From the NCBI RefSeq assembly GCF_002443255.2, contig NW_019211458.1, forward strand, positions 35,706,096-35,770,095: a stretch of DNA of 64,000 bases, written 5' to 3'. The notes beneath the pieces were generated by a model. It ran no database searches. It worked only from the letters and a program-made list of their open reading frames with translations, and was not told where the DNA came from. Within the stretch, counting starts at the first letter, position 1. Each line of letters starts with the position of its first letter. This DNA is from Varroa destructor (lineage: Eukaryota; Arthropoda; Arachnida; Mesostigmata; Varroidae). A program made the position numbers and the translations under genes. Positions 26,760-38,904 of the stretch are shown here, piece after piece.

Positions 26760-29700
26760 CGAGTCCGCTAGCTTTTATCATGAGTTGGCATCTGTTTGAA
26801 GCGGAAAAGCTCTGGCTGAAATCTGAGTTTCGAGCTTAACAAGCCGACAGGGCTGGCCAGATGTGTCCTTAGTTAGTTTCTAACGCCTTCAAATCCGCTT
26901 TGCGAGCATAGTGGCCGAAATATACTGCTAGATCAAAACGATATAATAAAAAATGTCCCGCATAATCCTCTAGCCGGTCACAACGACGTTTTGATCAGGT
27001 ATTTTGCAAGCAAGGTAAACATGCAACACGAATAGTGAAATTAAAGATATCATATACTGTTAGGAGTGTCGTATATGCTTACATGTTAGTCGAAGGCAAG
27101 AATTACAGATAGAGCACATACGAGGATCGGAAACAATACAATATTTGACACACAATTGAACGTACAGCCCTTATGCTCTTTATTGGCCGATGATTATTTT
27201 CGTTAACTATATAGATACACAGGCCGTATCCACATAACAGGTGTCATTGTTGTTCGTGTGCGCTAGTCGTCAAGGCGCCTTCTCCTTCTGAGGGTCGGGG
27301 TTGCGTATCTGATCGTCTAGCGACGCAGGGCAAGGGGAAAATGGCGTTCAGTGTAATACGCATCGTTTTGGCAGGCTGAGTTTCAACTGTGCCATAAATC
27401 TTAGTAGTCGACTACTTCTTTTGTGCCTACCGTCCGCATGTCATTTGTTGTTGCACTACGATCATGACGCGCAAACTACCGCGAGAGGGAATACGGACAA
27501 GAAAGATGCGATGGAGACAATAACAGCGCGATTCGCAGCATCGACGGTGGTGACCACAATTACGACATTATTGGTTGACGTTGGCATTGACATCAGCAGC
27601 CGCATTAGCGGTGAAAACGTGGCGTTCATGAAGTTGCAGAACGTACGAACACCTAAATCTCACCCCTTCGTTCCCATCCAGTTCGACCTAGCATGAATCA
27701 AAAGCAAAAACGGAAAAAACTCTTGCAAAAGGAATACAATGTCGCTCAAAACGCCTCAGCGGACATGGGCTAACACGAACAGTGCCAGTACATAAAATGG
27801 GTGCACACAGGAGGAAAAGGGGGATCGCAGTAACGCGCAACATGGGGGGTGCGACGTGAAGGTTGAAGAAGAGGTACAAAAAAAATTGAACACCGTTGCT
27901 TTTAATTGTCGGGCTTTGTGTTCGGCAATTGTCGTAATACTGATAATGGTAACCCCCACAGCGTCGAAGGAGTTGGCAGTTTTTGCTTTCTTACCCATTT
28001 CCCGTTGTGGTCTGCTCTCGACGCCCTGTTCCAATTCCGCGTACCGTGACTGTATGATCAAGGCCGCTGTGGCGATTTATATTGCCTTTTTATGCAACGG
28101 CAGTACTAGCGGCGGAATGGTGTAAACGATCACAACCGTCGTCGAGGTCGTATAGGCTACAGCCGCGGCTAGGGTGTGCGTACGATTAGGAACACGCACC
28201 CCTTGGGCCCGTTCACTGACATCGACACTAACGATGGCTAGATGGTTCCCTTTTTCCGCTAGGAAGGAACGGGCGACGGGAGTCTGGCGGAGAACGGAAG
28301 ACAAGGAAAAGGGACTGAGGCTGTGGCCAACATCGTAATTGTTCCTCGCACGCCACACTCTAGTGACGGCCAGCAACGGCCAAATCGGCTCTCGTCGTTT
28401 CTTTTCCCTATATATATATATATATATGTACATATATATAATGTATGTGTATATGTGCGTTCATGTATATGGATTGTGTTCGTCTGCCTCTTATCTTCTT
28501 TTTCGTTCTGTAGTAGAGACGGCACTTCTCTCGGCCGCGGTAGTAACCGCATGACACAGGGCAGCTGTAGGAGTGATCGTTAAGCATACACACAGATGTA
28601 GACGCATTATAAAGCTCACAGATAACAGACAAAAATAGAGGGAGAGAAAGCGCAGAAAATGTAAAGCTGGCCAGGCATCGCGGAATAAAGGATAAACGCA
28701 AACGTATTATTTGATGCAAAAATGCCCTGCAGTGACCTTTGATTATCTCTCGCGTGCATATGCCGGCAGATACATGCATAAGACTGAATCTCCTCCTACC
28801 GATGTTTGTTGGCAGGACGAGCTAGCTTTATTTTTCGAAGTGTTTTATAGTAGGAGCGAGAGCATATGTTGATGTGCCGATAACTATCAGAATAGTTGTT
28901 CTATATATTGCGTTAACGCGCGGAGCACATGTCTTAATTTTATACCAATATGCGTAGCAAATATGTATTTGATTATGATTGCGGCACGTTTTCTTGATTG
29001 CAGAAGATCCGAAATAATTCGATCGCTTCAAGATCGTTTCTTAGAGCAGAAAATTTCTTACCTCGTATTGCTCGGACTTTTTTGAAGAAGTAGAGGTTTA
29101 GAGCTGATCAGCAAGCATTATTATATTTTTATTATTAATAATTATCATTATTCATTTTTATTAATTAAAAAAACTGTTTTTGTGGTATCTGAACACTGCT
29201 TCGTATTTCTATAGGTTAACAAGCCTACGTAGTCATTGCATCCGCCGTTCACTACTAAGTCATACGTCCACAGGTCATTAACATTACTTTTTTTTACGGT
29301 AGAGATCCTATAGGGAAATCAACTTCTGAGCAATAGTTCTTAACTGAATGCTTCATTTAGAGCCGTCTAAGTTCGTTTTCGGGTTTACGTATAAACAAGT
29401 AGAAATTACTGATTGACGCAAAAGTTACTTATTGCAGAAAAACGTGTCGTATGTAAATCTGATTGAAATATCAAGATCATTTTGTATAGTTAATTCACTT
29501 ACTCGGCATTTAAGATGTTTTCAGCAGAATTTAACTTTTATCTTTTATAGTAAATTCCAAATAAAGGCCGAATGCGGTAGGGCGGCGGCGGACCTAAGGT
29601 TTGACATCTGCCCCTGTAACGATGCTGAACCTTCGCAATCTCGCGTCGTACCTCTCACTGAAGACAGCTACGTGGATTGTGTAGACAAGTTGAATTCAGG

Positions 29701-32680
29701 ATGATAGCCTATTTCAACGTAATGGACAGTGAGCCTTGTGTATAGCTGAACGAAGCGGCTCCACATATCGCAGCAAATGTCGGAGGTCTTGGCCTCGTTG
29801 AATTGAGTTTTACTGTCTCTGTCTAGAAAACTAGTCAGCCGAGAATATGCCTAATTTTTCCCTGTGTATAATTCAACGTCATGACGCTCTCTAATCCTGT
29901 CTGGATGTTGCGATTCGCGGTTAAAATTTGACATGCTGTAAGCTTCGCTGTTAATTTCTCACATGTGATGGACGCGGCACTGGCTGAGTGACACTAGCAT
30001 GACGCCATGCGTACAGGAAGTCCAAATGGTCTTCACAGAGAAATATGGCTGACAAAATTGCAAGGTTTACAAATGAGGCAAAAGCTACAAGTGAAATTTG
30101 TTCAAACGGCCTCTCTCTCTTCCTATGTTTCGCCCAACGGGTATTGAACGAAAGAGAGACAGAACAAAAGTCAAAGGCATTCCTTTATCCAGATTATAGA
30201 AACCATTGAAGAAAATAAAGGCAACGGAAAAAAGATAGCAACAAAAGCAACCAAAGCATTTATCATATTCACATTTACTAGTTAAGCGCTGGGTCGCTCC
30301 CCAAAGCAACGACCCGTCCACATATTACCTACATAATCATGCATTACCCATCTATATCATCTAACCTCGATTACACGATGTTCTCTTACTGCACAAAATC
30401 TATCTTCCTTTTTTCCAATCAAACAAATATCCAGAATACTTCTAGCTGCCACAAGGCAAAGGTCGCCAATAGCCTACCTTGCAAAGCTCAAAGCCAGTAA
30501 TGCTTTGCTTTGTTCTGTATATGTTTCGCTTCATCCATTCAAGTGTCATAAACGTCGCCGTGCAGCGATGTCAAAGAGCGCTATGCTACTATCATATGTG
30601 CCACTTCAAGGTTCCGTTGTCGTCTCTTAGTAATTATGATTGCAAGAACCTTGGCCGATCTGCTAGGGTTGCTAAGATGGTAAAGCGGTCGGCGCTGCGG
30701 ACAGAAAATATCCTTGCTCGGTTCTCCAGGAGCTGTGTTCTGCTACCTTGACAGTGAGTCCTACAGCTGGCTTTGCGGTGATCTGTTGATGCTCTCGTGT
30801 TTGCTATCCATCATTTACCCCAAACTAGATCCCCTTTGTGGGCCTCTTCTGCTGCAACGTCGGTCGTAGCTGTGGTGGTAACGGCGGCAGCGGTGCTCGC
30901 AGCACCCAAGGAAGCCACCCGCAACAAACTAGTGTCCATAGTCTCTTTACGCATCCCACATACTAAACTGTCGTTAGTAGGGCTTCTGTAGGCCGCTACT
31001 TCTGCACGTAGACTGCTGGACGTACTGTCCTTCTCCTTTGATGGTAGACCTACTTGACTAGCATAAACACATTTACAGCGACTCGATTTGATGGGCTCAT
31101 AGCACCACAGTTTGTCTACGAACGGCTTCACCCGAGAGGTCAGTAAATGCTTCTACGTTGCGTGTTGCTCGAAAAACGACAAAGCTGTACTGAAGAAACG
31201 ATGACTCGCTACTGAGCACGGTTTGCCTATAAACTCGTGCCCATGTACGGAAAATTGCTACTCGGTGGCAACCATTTGCTGTTTCGTCATCAAAAACATG
31301 AGCCGTCCCCCATATGAGAATTAACCATTTTCACAATCGCCAGAGTCTTCTTCATGGCCTAGATAGTAGAATTGGGAATGCGGGAATGAAATGCGTCAAG
31401 GACAACGCAGATACCTGTCTTCCTGCGTCCAGGTATCATCATCCTGACCCGGATCTATAACAGCCATCCAGCAATCCACGAATCACCTTACCATTTCCAT
31501 GGAAATGAAAAGCACATGATGATGATGGTGGTGTGGTCACGCACCTCACATGTAGCGCTCCCCTATCCCGCCTCGCCTCTGACGGAGGTCGTTTCAATTT
31601 TTAGTACATGGTCATATCTGCAAAAACTTCCTTAACGGATACACGACAGTTAAGACCACGCACTATGCACAACTGATCTTGCTATTTAGGACGATGATAA
31701 CAATGTGTCCGAAAGTAGCATTTGCACGCACGAACGCCGTTGTGATCACAGACAGACACCGATTCATTGACTATACGACGTCATCTCCTTTACTCTACAT
31801 ACAGCCGTTGCTATACACTGCCCTTCTGACGGATTGGGCATTCTCACGTACCAACAAAACGACAGTAAACTCGTATTGGATCGCGCGATCGGTAGGATCG
31901 TAATTACAATCGCACGCCATTAAACCTATATGTAAACTAAACTGATTTGTCCGTTCAACGCTCGAGTCAGCTTTCAGAAGACGTCTGAGCGACGCTCACG
32001 ATTCGAGTTGGCCGATGGCCAACGTATCCTAGCAACACTTTAAGGACAGAGTCAACACGTGAGTTTCGGTAGATATTTGGACCCTGTATTTAAGACGTTT
32101 TTAGGTTGGACACGGGCCAACGTCACATAATCCCGAAAACGAACCCCGATGTCACGCAGATAGCACTAGAAGCAAGACACATGTACGAAAAGCTAAGTAC
32201 GAAAGCAAACAGCTATCACGGCAGCTGCTGAATATCCATGCCAATGTAGGCCTAGAACTCTAAGTTTGGACGTATATCGTCATTCTCCTTACTTGCAGCG
32301 GTAACTGGTGATGGAATTGAACTTCGTCAGATACGCACTTTAATGCATATCTTCAGCAAATATAATAACCTATTCAGCAACGTGATTCGACCGGATTCAC
32401 AACGACCTATGCCATGTGTCCTTGCCTTTTTGCTCGGGCAGGCCATAATAGGTATCATTTATAGTAAGCTTGATTTTAAGCTATTACATAACAAATTATA
32501 CAAGTTTATAATGTATTAGAAATAATCACTTAAAATTCGACAGGTCGAAGGAATCATGCCAAGAACCGCACAGCGCAGATCCGTCAAAATTACTTAAGGA
32601 CCTGCCATATAAAATCACGTTTGCGAAAAATGTTTATATATAGCACAGCCCACTGATAGGATTTCTTCTCATAATGCATG
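26760..32680. other. No supported gene; GC-rich patches and a TA/TG microsatellite
   Basis: The segment 27280-28330 is richer in GC than average. It carries several open frames on both strands, the longest being 118 codons on the minus strand at 28077-28433, but none has a good start or acceptor. A donor-like ACGAG|GTAAGAA sits on the minus strand near 29062 without a clear exon. I do not call a gene. Confidence 0.4.
28409..28460. repeat. Interrupted TA/TG microsatellite
   Basis: A run of TA dinucleotides is broken by GTAC and followed by TG/TA mixtures. It is a simple-sequence repeat with no sign of function. Confidence 0.9.
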
Positions 32681-32688
32681 ATTAGACA

Positions 32689-32895
32689 ATGAAATTTTAC
32701 TTTAGAAAATTGCGAACTGCACGAAATTTTGGTTCCAAGGTTGCTTTACGCCGAGGGCGATCGTCCTTGCTGGGCAAAAAGGAAGCGGAAGGCAATTGGA
32801 AAAGCACAAGTTTTGGGTGTATCATATTCCAATCTAAGAAGCCATTTGAACGCAATTGGAAAAGTGTCAAACTCGGAAGGTTGATTTGCCATTAG
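32689..32895 (+). CDS. Candidate basic 68-residue ORF with an internal repeat
   Basis: An ATG with A at -3 opens a 68-codon frame that is Lys/Arg-rich (MKFYFRKLRTARNFGSKVAL...). The motif NWKS appears twice, exactly 20 residues apart (GNWKSTSFG and RNWKSVKLG). At the DNA level this is a 13-bp perfect repeat (GCAATTGGAAAAG) at 32792-32804 and 32852-32864. No signal peptide and no membrane segment are seen. It may be a small basic protein or a chance ORF. No family is recognised. Confidence 0.22.
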   Translation: MKFYFRKLRTARNFGSKVALRRGRSSLLGKKEAEGNWKSTSFGCIIFQSKKPFERNWKSVKLGRLICH

Positions 32896-32899
32896 ATAG

Positions 32900-34585
32900 G
32901 CCAGCTCGTTACCGATGTATAATTAGGCTCAATCCATTGTTGGCATTTGCCTTTTTCTGCTCCCGGGCCACTAGAAGCGTATTTCCTGCAATGGACCGAC
33001 ATAGGTGTCAAGAAGCGGATATAGCACAACAAGCAAACAAGACAGCAATACTGAGAAAGAAAAGGTCAGTCTGATCCAAAGCAAAAAATAGCAGTGTAAA
33101 GGGGCAGTAACAGTTTGCTGCAAGCTTCTAAAGCCTGGCGAACAAACCATGGGCGAAATCTTGCGCGGTTGGGGAAAATTGCAATCACGCAAACAGCAAC
33201 GCAGCTTTCAGACTAAAAAAGGCGTTATACTGAGACAAGGCGACACGTCACGAGGGTGATTCAGGACATTGACCACTACACAGCTGTAAAAAGAATCTTT
33301 GGCGCTGCAGTGATATTCACCTGAGCTCGCAGTCGAATTTTCAGGACACTCCGTGTCCTTATTTTGAGAGCTCCGACATGAAAATATTCAACACTAATTC
33401 TCTTGCATGTTCGACGGCAAAGATGCCTATTTCCCGAGGGGGTTTATTCTTATTCAATGTACATTCGTTGTGTACAGCATAAGCAGCTTCACCACACCCG
33501 AAAAAAACCAATTTACATTCTTTGTGGTACCTGTAGTTTAATACCAACACAACGTATCTAAAGCAGGCAGTTTTTACTATTGCAATACGAGCTTCCTTTC
33601 CGTTTAGGGGGCGATAGGTACGTCTACAGCGTAAGATCAACGACGAACGAAAATGTGGCAATGGTGGGCGGAATAAGAAATCGCAGTATGATAGGACGTC
33701 GTTCAGCGCAAACTCGGCGTCGACCCAACTTTGATTCGTTTACCCCCAAAAACCGGAAAGTACTTGTATCGTCGAGTTAGACTTAAACGATTCTATTGTA
33801 TATAACCCATAAATAGACACACATCCCCCTACCGTACATCTAACAGGCACATACTGATTCTTTAGGTAGCTGTGTCGCATATGTTCTCAACCGTGCAGAG
33901 CATAACAGATGAACATACCGTTTTTTTACTAATAAAACAGAACTTGCAACACGGTCGCATTCATTAGATGTAGGCACTTTGTGGTGGCAGTGAAAAGACC
34001 GACTAATTACCTATTGTTACTAAATTTACAGTCGCAGTGACGCGTTCAACACGACATTTACATATAATAACACTATGATTACGCAAATGATATCCGATTA
34101 AATACAATCTACTCATAGTTCGAATACAGAAAAAGGACACTGTATCCCTCACTGGCTTGTTCAGACTAATGTCAGGTACAAGGAAGCTTGAGGCCTGATA
34201 GTAGCCACAAAACTAGCCTCAGTGTACATGTAGTAGCACTATTTACAGGATTAGATTTACCTTTCTGACGTCAAATCACCTCTATTCATTGCTAACTGAT
34301 ATGATGTACTTTTTTTTAGTAGAAGCAAAAGCAGAATGGCTCGCCCTGGGTCGCACCCGAAACAACGATACTGATACCCATCTCATCGTCCATTTCTCCA
34401 CTCGCTCCCGCTTGATCGAGTTCTACTGATAATTAACTAGCGTTTAGAATGAAGGTCTGAATACATATGATGTGGTGGAGCGCACTATCAGCATAAAGGT
34501 TCACATATACGAGGTGCACATTGATAGTGTTGATATACTCCACGAATAAAAAACACTAGAAAATCTACATACTCGGCCTCATTGT
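32900..34585. other. No supported gene
   Basis: AT-rich sequence with short ORFs. The best is a 100-codon minus frame at 33359-33661. No splice-supported exon and no repeats of note were seen. Confidence 0.45.
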
Positions 34586-34589
34586 TCGG

Positions 34590-34790
34590 TCAGGTTACAT
34601 GGACTGCTACAGAATAGGACAAAAAGAGTTTAGCGGACACGCGCACATCTATAGGCGGGAATCTAGTACAGAGGATGAGCTGGTACATAAAGTAAGGAAT
34701 CCCAAGGCGGATAAACGAACGAAATGGATGCACCGGCACACATGCATACATTACTATATGGAGAGATAGGGGAAACAGCCTGGGATCGCG

Positions 34791-34847
<57 letters not shown>

Positions 34848-34890
34848 ACTACTACTACTACTACTACTGTCGACACCAAAACCATGGCGA
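34590..34890 (-). CDS. Candidate Ser-rich exon over a trinucleotide tract
   Basis: On the minus strand, a pyrimidine-rich stretch (GTGCCTCTCTCCCGCATCC) leads to CTACAG, a good acceptor, and the exon would start at 34890. In the frame entered with one leading base, the tract encodes Ser throughout, apart from one Asn: AGT codons, then AGC codons, with one AAC. It is preceded by RHGFGVD and followed by RDPRLFPLSLHIV. The change from AGT to AGC is silent in this frame. The plus-strand Leu frame is the only other one where the tract stays uniform. No clear donor is visible; CATATA|GTAATG near 34762 is possible. The same style of tract is coding in the 45 kb exon. Confidence 0.3.
34791..34869. repeat. 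(CTG)n-(CTA)n trinucleotide microsatellite
   Basis: A block of CTG triplets with a single TTG interruption is followed by a short block of CTA triplets, about 79 bp in all. It is the second-largest triplet tract in the window, after the coding tract at 45.6 kb. Confidence 0.95.
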
Positions 34891-34899
34891 CTGTAGCGG

Positions 34900-36235
34900 A
34901 TGCGGGAGAGAGGCACTAAAGCAGGGAATAGGTACCGTTGTGTAATAATACGAAGCAAGTATACCGACTTACTCGCACTCGATACATGGGTAGCGTACTC
35001 TACCAGGCTCCGTCACTCAACAACCAAGAAGCAGGAACCACTATTATTGGTGAGCTACTCATGTAGCAAAACAACGAAGCAAGCGAGATGGACCATATCA
35101 GGCCGCACTCGATGCCTGCCACTACGATGGTGGCGGTGACTAGGTAGGTTGGTGCAAGGTAGGACTGAGGGGACGAAGGAAGAGTTAGTGTACCCCGTAT
35201 CCACTTCTAGGAATTCTGCTGCTATACGAACTATCCACTGGCCGTTGATTTATCGACTGATGGTCTAGAGGCACCTCTTGCACAGTAAACAGCCTACAGC
35301 AGCCTAGATTAGGTTAATAATATCTACACATGTATAGTTATTTTAGCAAGTAATCGTGCTGTTTTCCATAGTCCGTACAAGCTTTTTAAAGGCTCAACTA
35401 ATCTGTGCCTGATTGCAGTACGGTGTGATTGTTGATAAAATGCTCGTCTGCTATTTTCTGCGACCAAAAAACAGCTATTTGCTCAATTGTCCTTATCGTG
35501 TCCTCGAATCGTCGCCATCTATTCGCCAGTATTGGACCTACTTCATGGTACAATGCTTCTAAATAAAAGCGTGCTTATCTTTATTAAGAATGGGTGCATA
35601 AAGGTCCACCTAATGCAACACCTGTCACGAGCTCGAATTCGGAAAGACTCACTATTGACACTAAATAAAAACAATCAATAGATTGAACTAGAAAGGAGAT
35701 GTAGAAACAAGTAGTTGGTATCATATTAGTAAGCCTAGGCATGATCGATAGGGGTATCACAATCACAAGCTAGAAGCTTGCCCATTATACTGAGCACTAC
35801 GAACGTCTTATGTTTTCGTCTGCGTATCTTTGCCTCTTCTTGCCCCGAAAGTCTAAGAAAGAGATAATTTAATTTCAAAACCCGGAGAATTATGGTTTAT
35901 TGTTTCGCTAAGCGGCCTGTCGGTAATTGCTATAGTTCTTCAACGAAAATACGAAACGTGTTATTAATTTATATAATTATAATCTGTCATATTAATATAT
36001 TTCCGTCAATATAATTCAGAACGCTACCGTTGTCTCCTAGGGAGTAACCGCACAAGGATGTATTCCTTTTTCTCCTCGCAAACTCCTTGAAGTTGCGTTG
36101 GTCCGCATCTTTGTCGTATTTTTGCATGCTTGCAGAAGACTCGTTTCTATTTCTGGTAGTCAATAGGACGCACGAATTCCCCATGGGAATGTTTGCTAGT
36201 AGACAGCGGCTGTAGTACGAGTAAGGGTCTATAAA
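34900..36235. other. No supported gene; possible minus-strand poly-A signal
   Basis: No exon is supported here. The plus-strand string TTTATT at 35896-35901 is AATAAA on the minus strand. It lies about 340 nt downstream of the minus-strand stop at 36242, so it could be the polyadenylation signal of the candidate terminal exon there. Confidence 0.3.
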
Positions 36236-36241
36236 AGCGCA

Positions 36242-36530
36242 TTATGTAGTATGCTGCCGAATGGACGATACTACGCAAATATCCTTTTCCGTAGAGATTA
36301 GATAGGCGTCGCGCTTTCCGTATGAAGCAGCGATGGGCAAGTCAAAAACTGCAGCTGGTATAGATGTTGCCGCTATTTTCCATCCGCGACAGTTCGAAAC
36401 GAGCCAGCGTGAAAAACGACGGGAAACAAATTCTAGTCGTCGAGACATTTCAAGCAAAGATCTCCACTTAGTCTTCTCTTTGGTGTAAGCGACTTTGAAG
36501 GCGCTGCCGCCCATAGGCTGAATCCAGCTG
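36242..36530 (-). CDS. Candidate minus-strand terminal exon
   Basis: The acceptor CTCCTTTTCAG is very good and puts the exon start at 36530. Entered with one leading base, the frame gives 95 residues starting SWIQPMGGSAFKVAYTKEKT, has a basic middle (MSRRLEFVSRRFSRW), and ends SSIRQHTT then TAA. Entered in phase 0, it instead gives a 20-residue tail QLDSAYGRQRLQSRLHQRED then stop. The phase-0 reading would fit the phase-0 donor of the candidate exon at 37901-37971. A minus-strand AATAAA lies about 340 nt downstream. No family is recognised. The two readings cannot both be the main product. Confidence 0.3.
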
Positions 36531-37248
36531 CTGAAAAGGAGATGCGCACTGAGCAGCACAAAGGCCACAAGAGATTGAGAGCGTCTGTCTGGTGCCTCCT
36601 ATTGCGTGTGATTGCATGTAGCCTATAGGCGCTTAATATTTGGGGGGTAGCAGCCATACGACAAAATGCGAGGAATGTTTACCACTCGCTCATAGCCGTT
36701 CAAAGTTGTCGTCGCTGCCGCTGCCGCTGCAGCCGTCAACAATAACAAGCACATGGCCAACACTAGCTGAACCAACTGATGAGTAGGAACCAAGATGTTA
36801 GTCGTCCTCTGTATCTTGCTTTGCTGGCATTTGTTCTAGCTACTCTTACTACTAGTGCACAGCGAAGTCGACGAGTAAACGAGTCTCTTCGAGCCAGGGT
36901 AGATTCCCGAACCGACCAGCCGTCCAGGCGATAGAGTAAGAGAGGGACTACAACTCACAGTCTAGCTAGATTGTTGTCATCGTAGATTATGAGTCAGCAA
37001 AGCGTCTATAGCACCGACCAGGGGCAACAGTGCTAACAACTAGTAGAGCGAACAGCTCATCCTCCCTAATTCCGGCCCACCTACCAGCTCAATCAATCCC
37101 TATATTTTTGCTTTGAGTAAAAGCTTCGACAGTGGGTGTGCGGAAGGAAGAACGCCCTAGAGTCAACTATATCAGACAGAAAAAAGACCAAGAAACAGGA
37201 AGGAAAGACGGAACGAAAAACACTTAAAATTGACGTTAGCAAGGGCTA

Positions 37249-37453
37249 TTACTCTGGGGTATAGTTAGTAGCTAGCTTTTCTGTCTCCGCTTTATATTCT
37301 TCAGGATCCCGGAAGTCATCCCCACGGCAGGCGACACTCTTCTGGAGAAGGACTACTTTAAGGGATGCTCGACTTAGTCCCGCTGAAGATTCAGTAGGAG
37401 CAGCAGCGGTACGTCGTCGAAGGCGATCATTGAGCCTGCACCTTTTTACGGTG
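37249..37453 (-). CDS. Candidate minus-strand terminal exon, 67 codons
   Basis: A well-formed acceptor (GTTTACTTGCAG) places the exon start at 37453. Entered with one leading base, the frame reads TVKRCRLNDRLRRRTAAAPT, then SLKVVLLQKSVACRG, and ends in an acidic-to-neutral tail with EEYKAETEKLATNYTPE then TAA. The codon pattern looks coding. It lies in tandem with the candidate terminal exon at 36.5 kb, so the two may be alternative 3' ends, or one may be false. No family is recognised. Confidence 0.3.
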
Positions 37454-37900
37454 CTGCAAGTAAACATTAGCAATGTAGGTAGCTTAGAGCTGGGGATCAC
37501 TGGGAATGTATGAATCTTCTTAACTGATAGTCTGTACTTACAGTAGAGACTGCTGGCGTTACAGCGTTGAAAACCCTTCGGCTTACGATGCTTTAGAATT
37601 CGTCACCGAATCGAGCCCCATCAACCACATACGGTATACAACAAATTTAATTGAATAAAGAATATCTATGGAAAATTGAGAATCCCGTAATGCTTTGTGC
37701 CACGTGTCCACTTTTTTATGGAATCGCAATCAGAAAGGCGTGTATACACATGCGAACCACTAAATAAGCACATCAGTAGAGCAGTTATTAAAGCGCTTCA
37801 TTTCTAAACGACGCGTTCTATTTCGCCTGCTTATTTTCTAACAGCAGACGTCGTTGTAGCTTTCACAGATGAAAAGCCAGGTCGCTAAGGAAATACTTAC

Positions 37901-37971
37901 AGGCCTACGTGTTGGGTCAAAGCCCGATAGAGCCGAACCTAGACAGTTGGTCGCTGGACTTCCAGATGTTC
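37901..37971 (-). CDS. Candidate minus-strand internal exon, 71 nt
   Basis: A pyrimidine-rich stretch ends in GATAG (acceptor, exon start 37971), and the exon ends CCT|GTAAGTATT at 37901, a strong donor. Entered with two leading bases, it reads TSGSPATNCLGSALSGFDPT then RRP, ending in phase 0. The frame is also open upstream of the acceptor. If it is real, its donor could join the exon at 37453 or 36530 in phase 0. This is inference from splice signals only. Confidence 0.22.
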
Positions 37972-38732
37972 CTATCAAATCGCGCAGAAGTAGAATAGGA
38001 TAATTTTTCGACGCCAAATTCCTCAATAAAGCTAGCTAACACACATGGTCACGCGCGATGGCCAAGCGGCGACCAGAGTACCGTGCGCGGTACCATATGT
38101 GGAACGCGTCTTTACCGCCACCGTTGCTTTTCTTTGTACGCAACGAGAGTGAAGTTCGCTGCCAGGTTGAATTGCTGCCTGTTTCACACGTTTCTGCTAC
38201 GATCCGTCGTCTTGTTCCATATATATTTGCTCCTCGAATCGATATGTGTACTTGACTATCTCTGAATGTGACAAAACCAAAAAATCAATCGCGTGACGTA
38301 GGGAAAGACAGTCGCCCGTTGCATGTTGCTATAGTGAAACATTTATAGTAACAACGCATCTACAGATGTGTTCGTATAGCGGCATGAGACAAGGAGATGT
38401 AGCCTGCCGGGGCCTTCCGCGCTAACCTACTTTAACCGATATTTCTGTCTGCGGATGCTTGAACTGAATGTTTTAGCCAGTAGCTTTTTCCCCCTATATC
38501 AGTATAGAATAAAATATTCACGAAACACAACATAGCCAGCCATACGGGACCTTTTGACAAGATGGCAAGAGATACCCAGACGAATGCGATACATCTTGCT
38601 GCGCCCTGACGCCCTTGTCGTAAGGGCACACTTCTGTCCTTAATATTATGTTATGAGCATACTATTGAATATTATGATATTAGTCGATAAAATTATTGTA
38701 AGTACCATAGCAGTTGTTGTTAGAGCAATTGC

Positions 38733-38794
38733 GTATATATATGTATGTATAATATATAATACATATGTATATTAGTATATATATATATAGATAG
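38733..38794. repeat. Imperfect TA-rich microsatellite
   Basis: About 60 bp of TA/TG/AAT mixtures, including runs of TATATATG and TATATATATATA. Simple-sequence DNA. Confidence 0.85.
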
Positions 38795-38881
38795 AATTTC
38801 TAAATTCCTATAACACTGTGCAATGATGTCATAGCGTTAGGATATGTCTTATAGCTATAACAACGACTGCTATGCTACTTC

Positions 38882-38904
38882 TATATATATATATATATAT
38901 ATAT
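38882..38904. repeat. (TA)n microsatellite
   Basis: A pure run of about 11 TA dinucleotides. Confidence 0.95.

Noticed and set aside
28077..28433. 118-codon minus ORF with GC-ending codons
   Set aside because: It starts inside a TA microsatellite, has no ATG or convincing acceptor, and ends in hydrophobic sequence without recognisable features. Possibly coding, but not supportable.
34724..34945. Plus-strand poly-Cys ORF
   Set aside because: It is a reading of the CTG/CTA microsatellite in the TGC frame. A run of about 17 Cys is not plausible, and there is no splice support.
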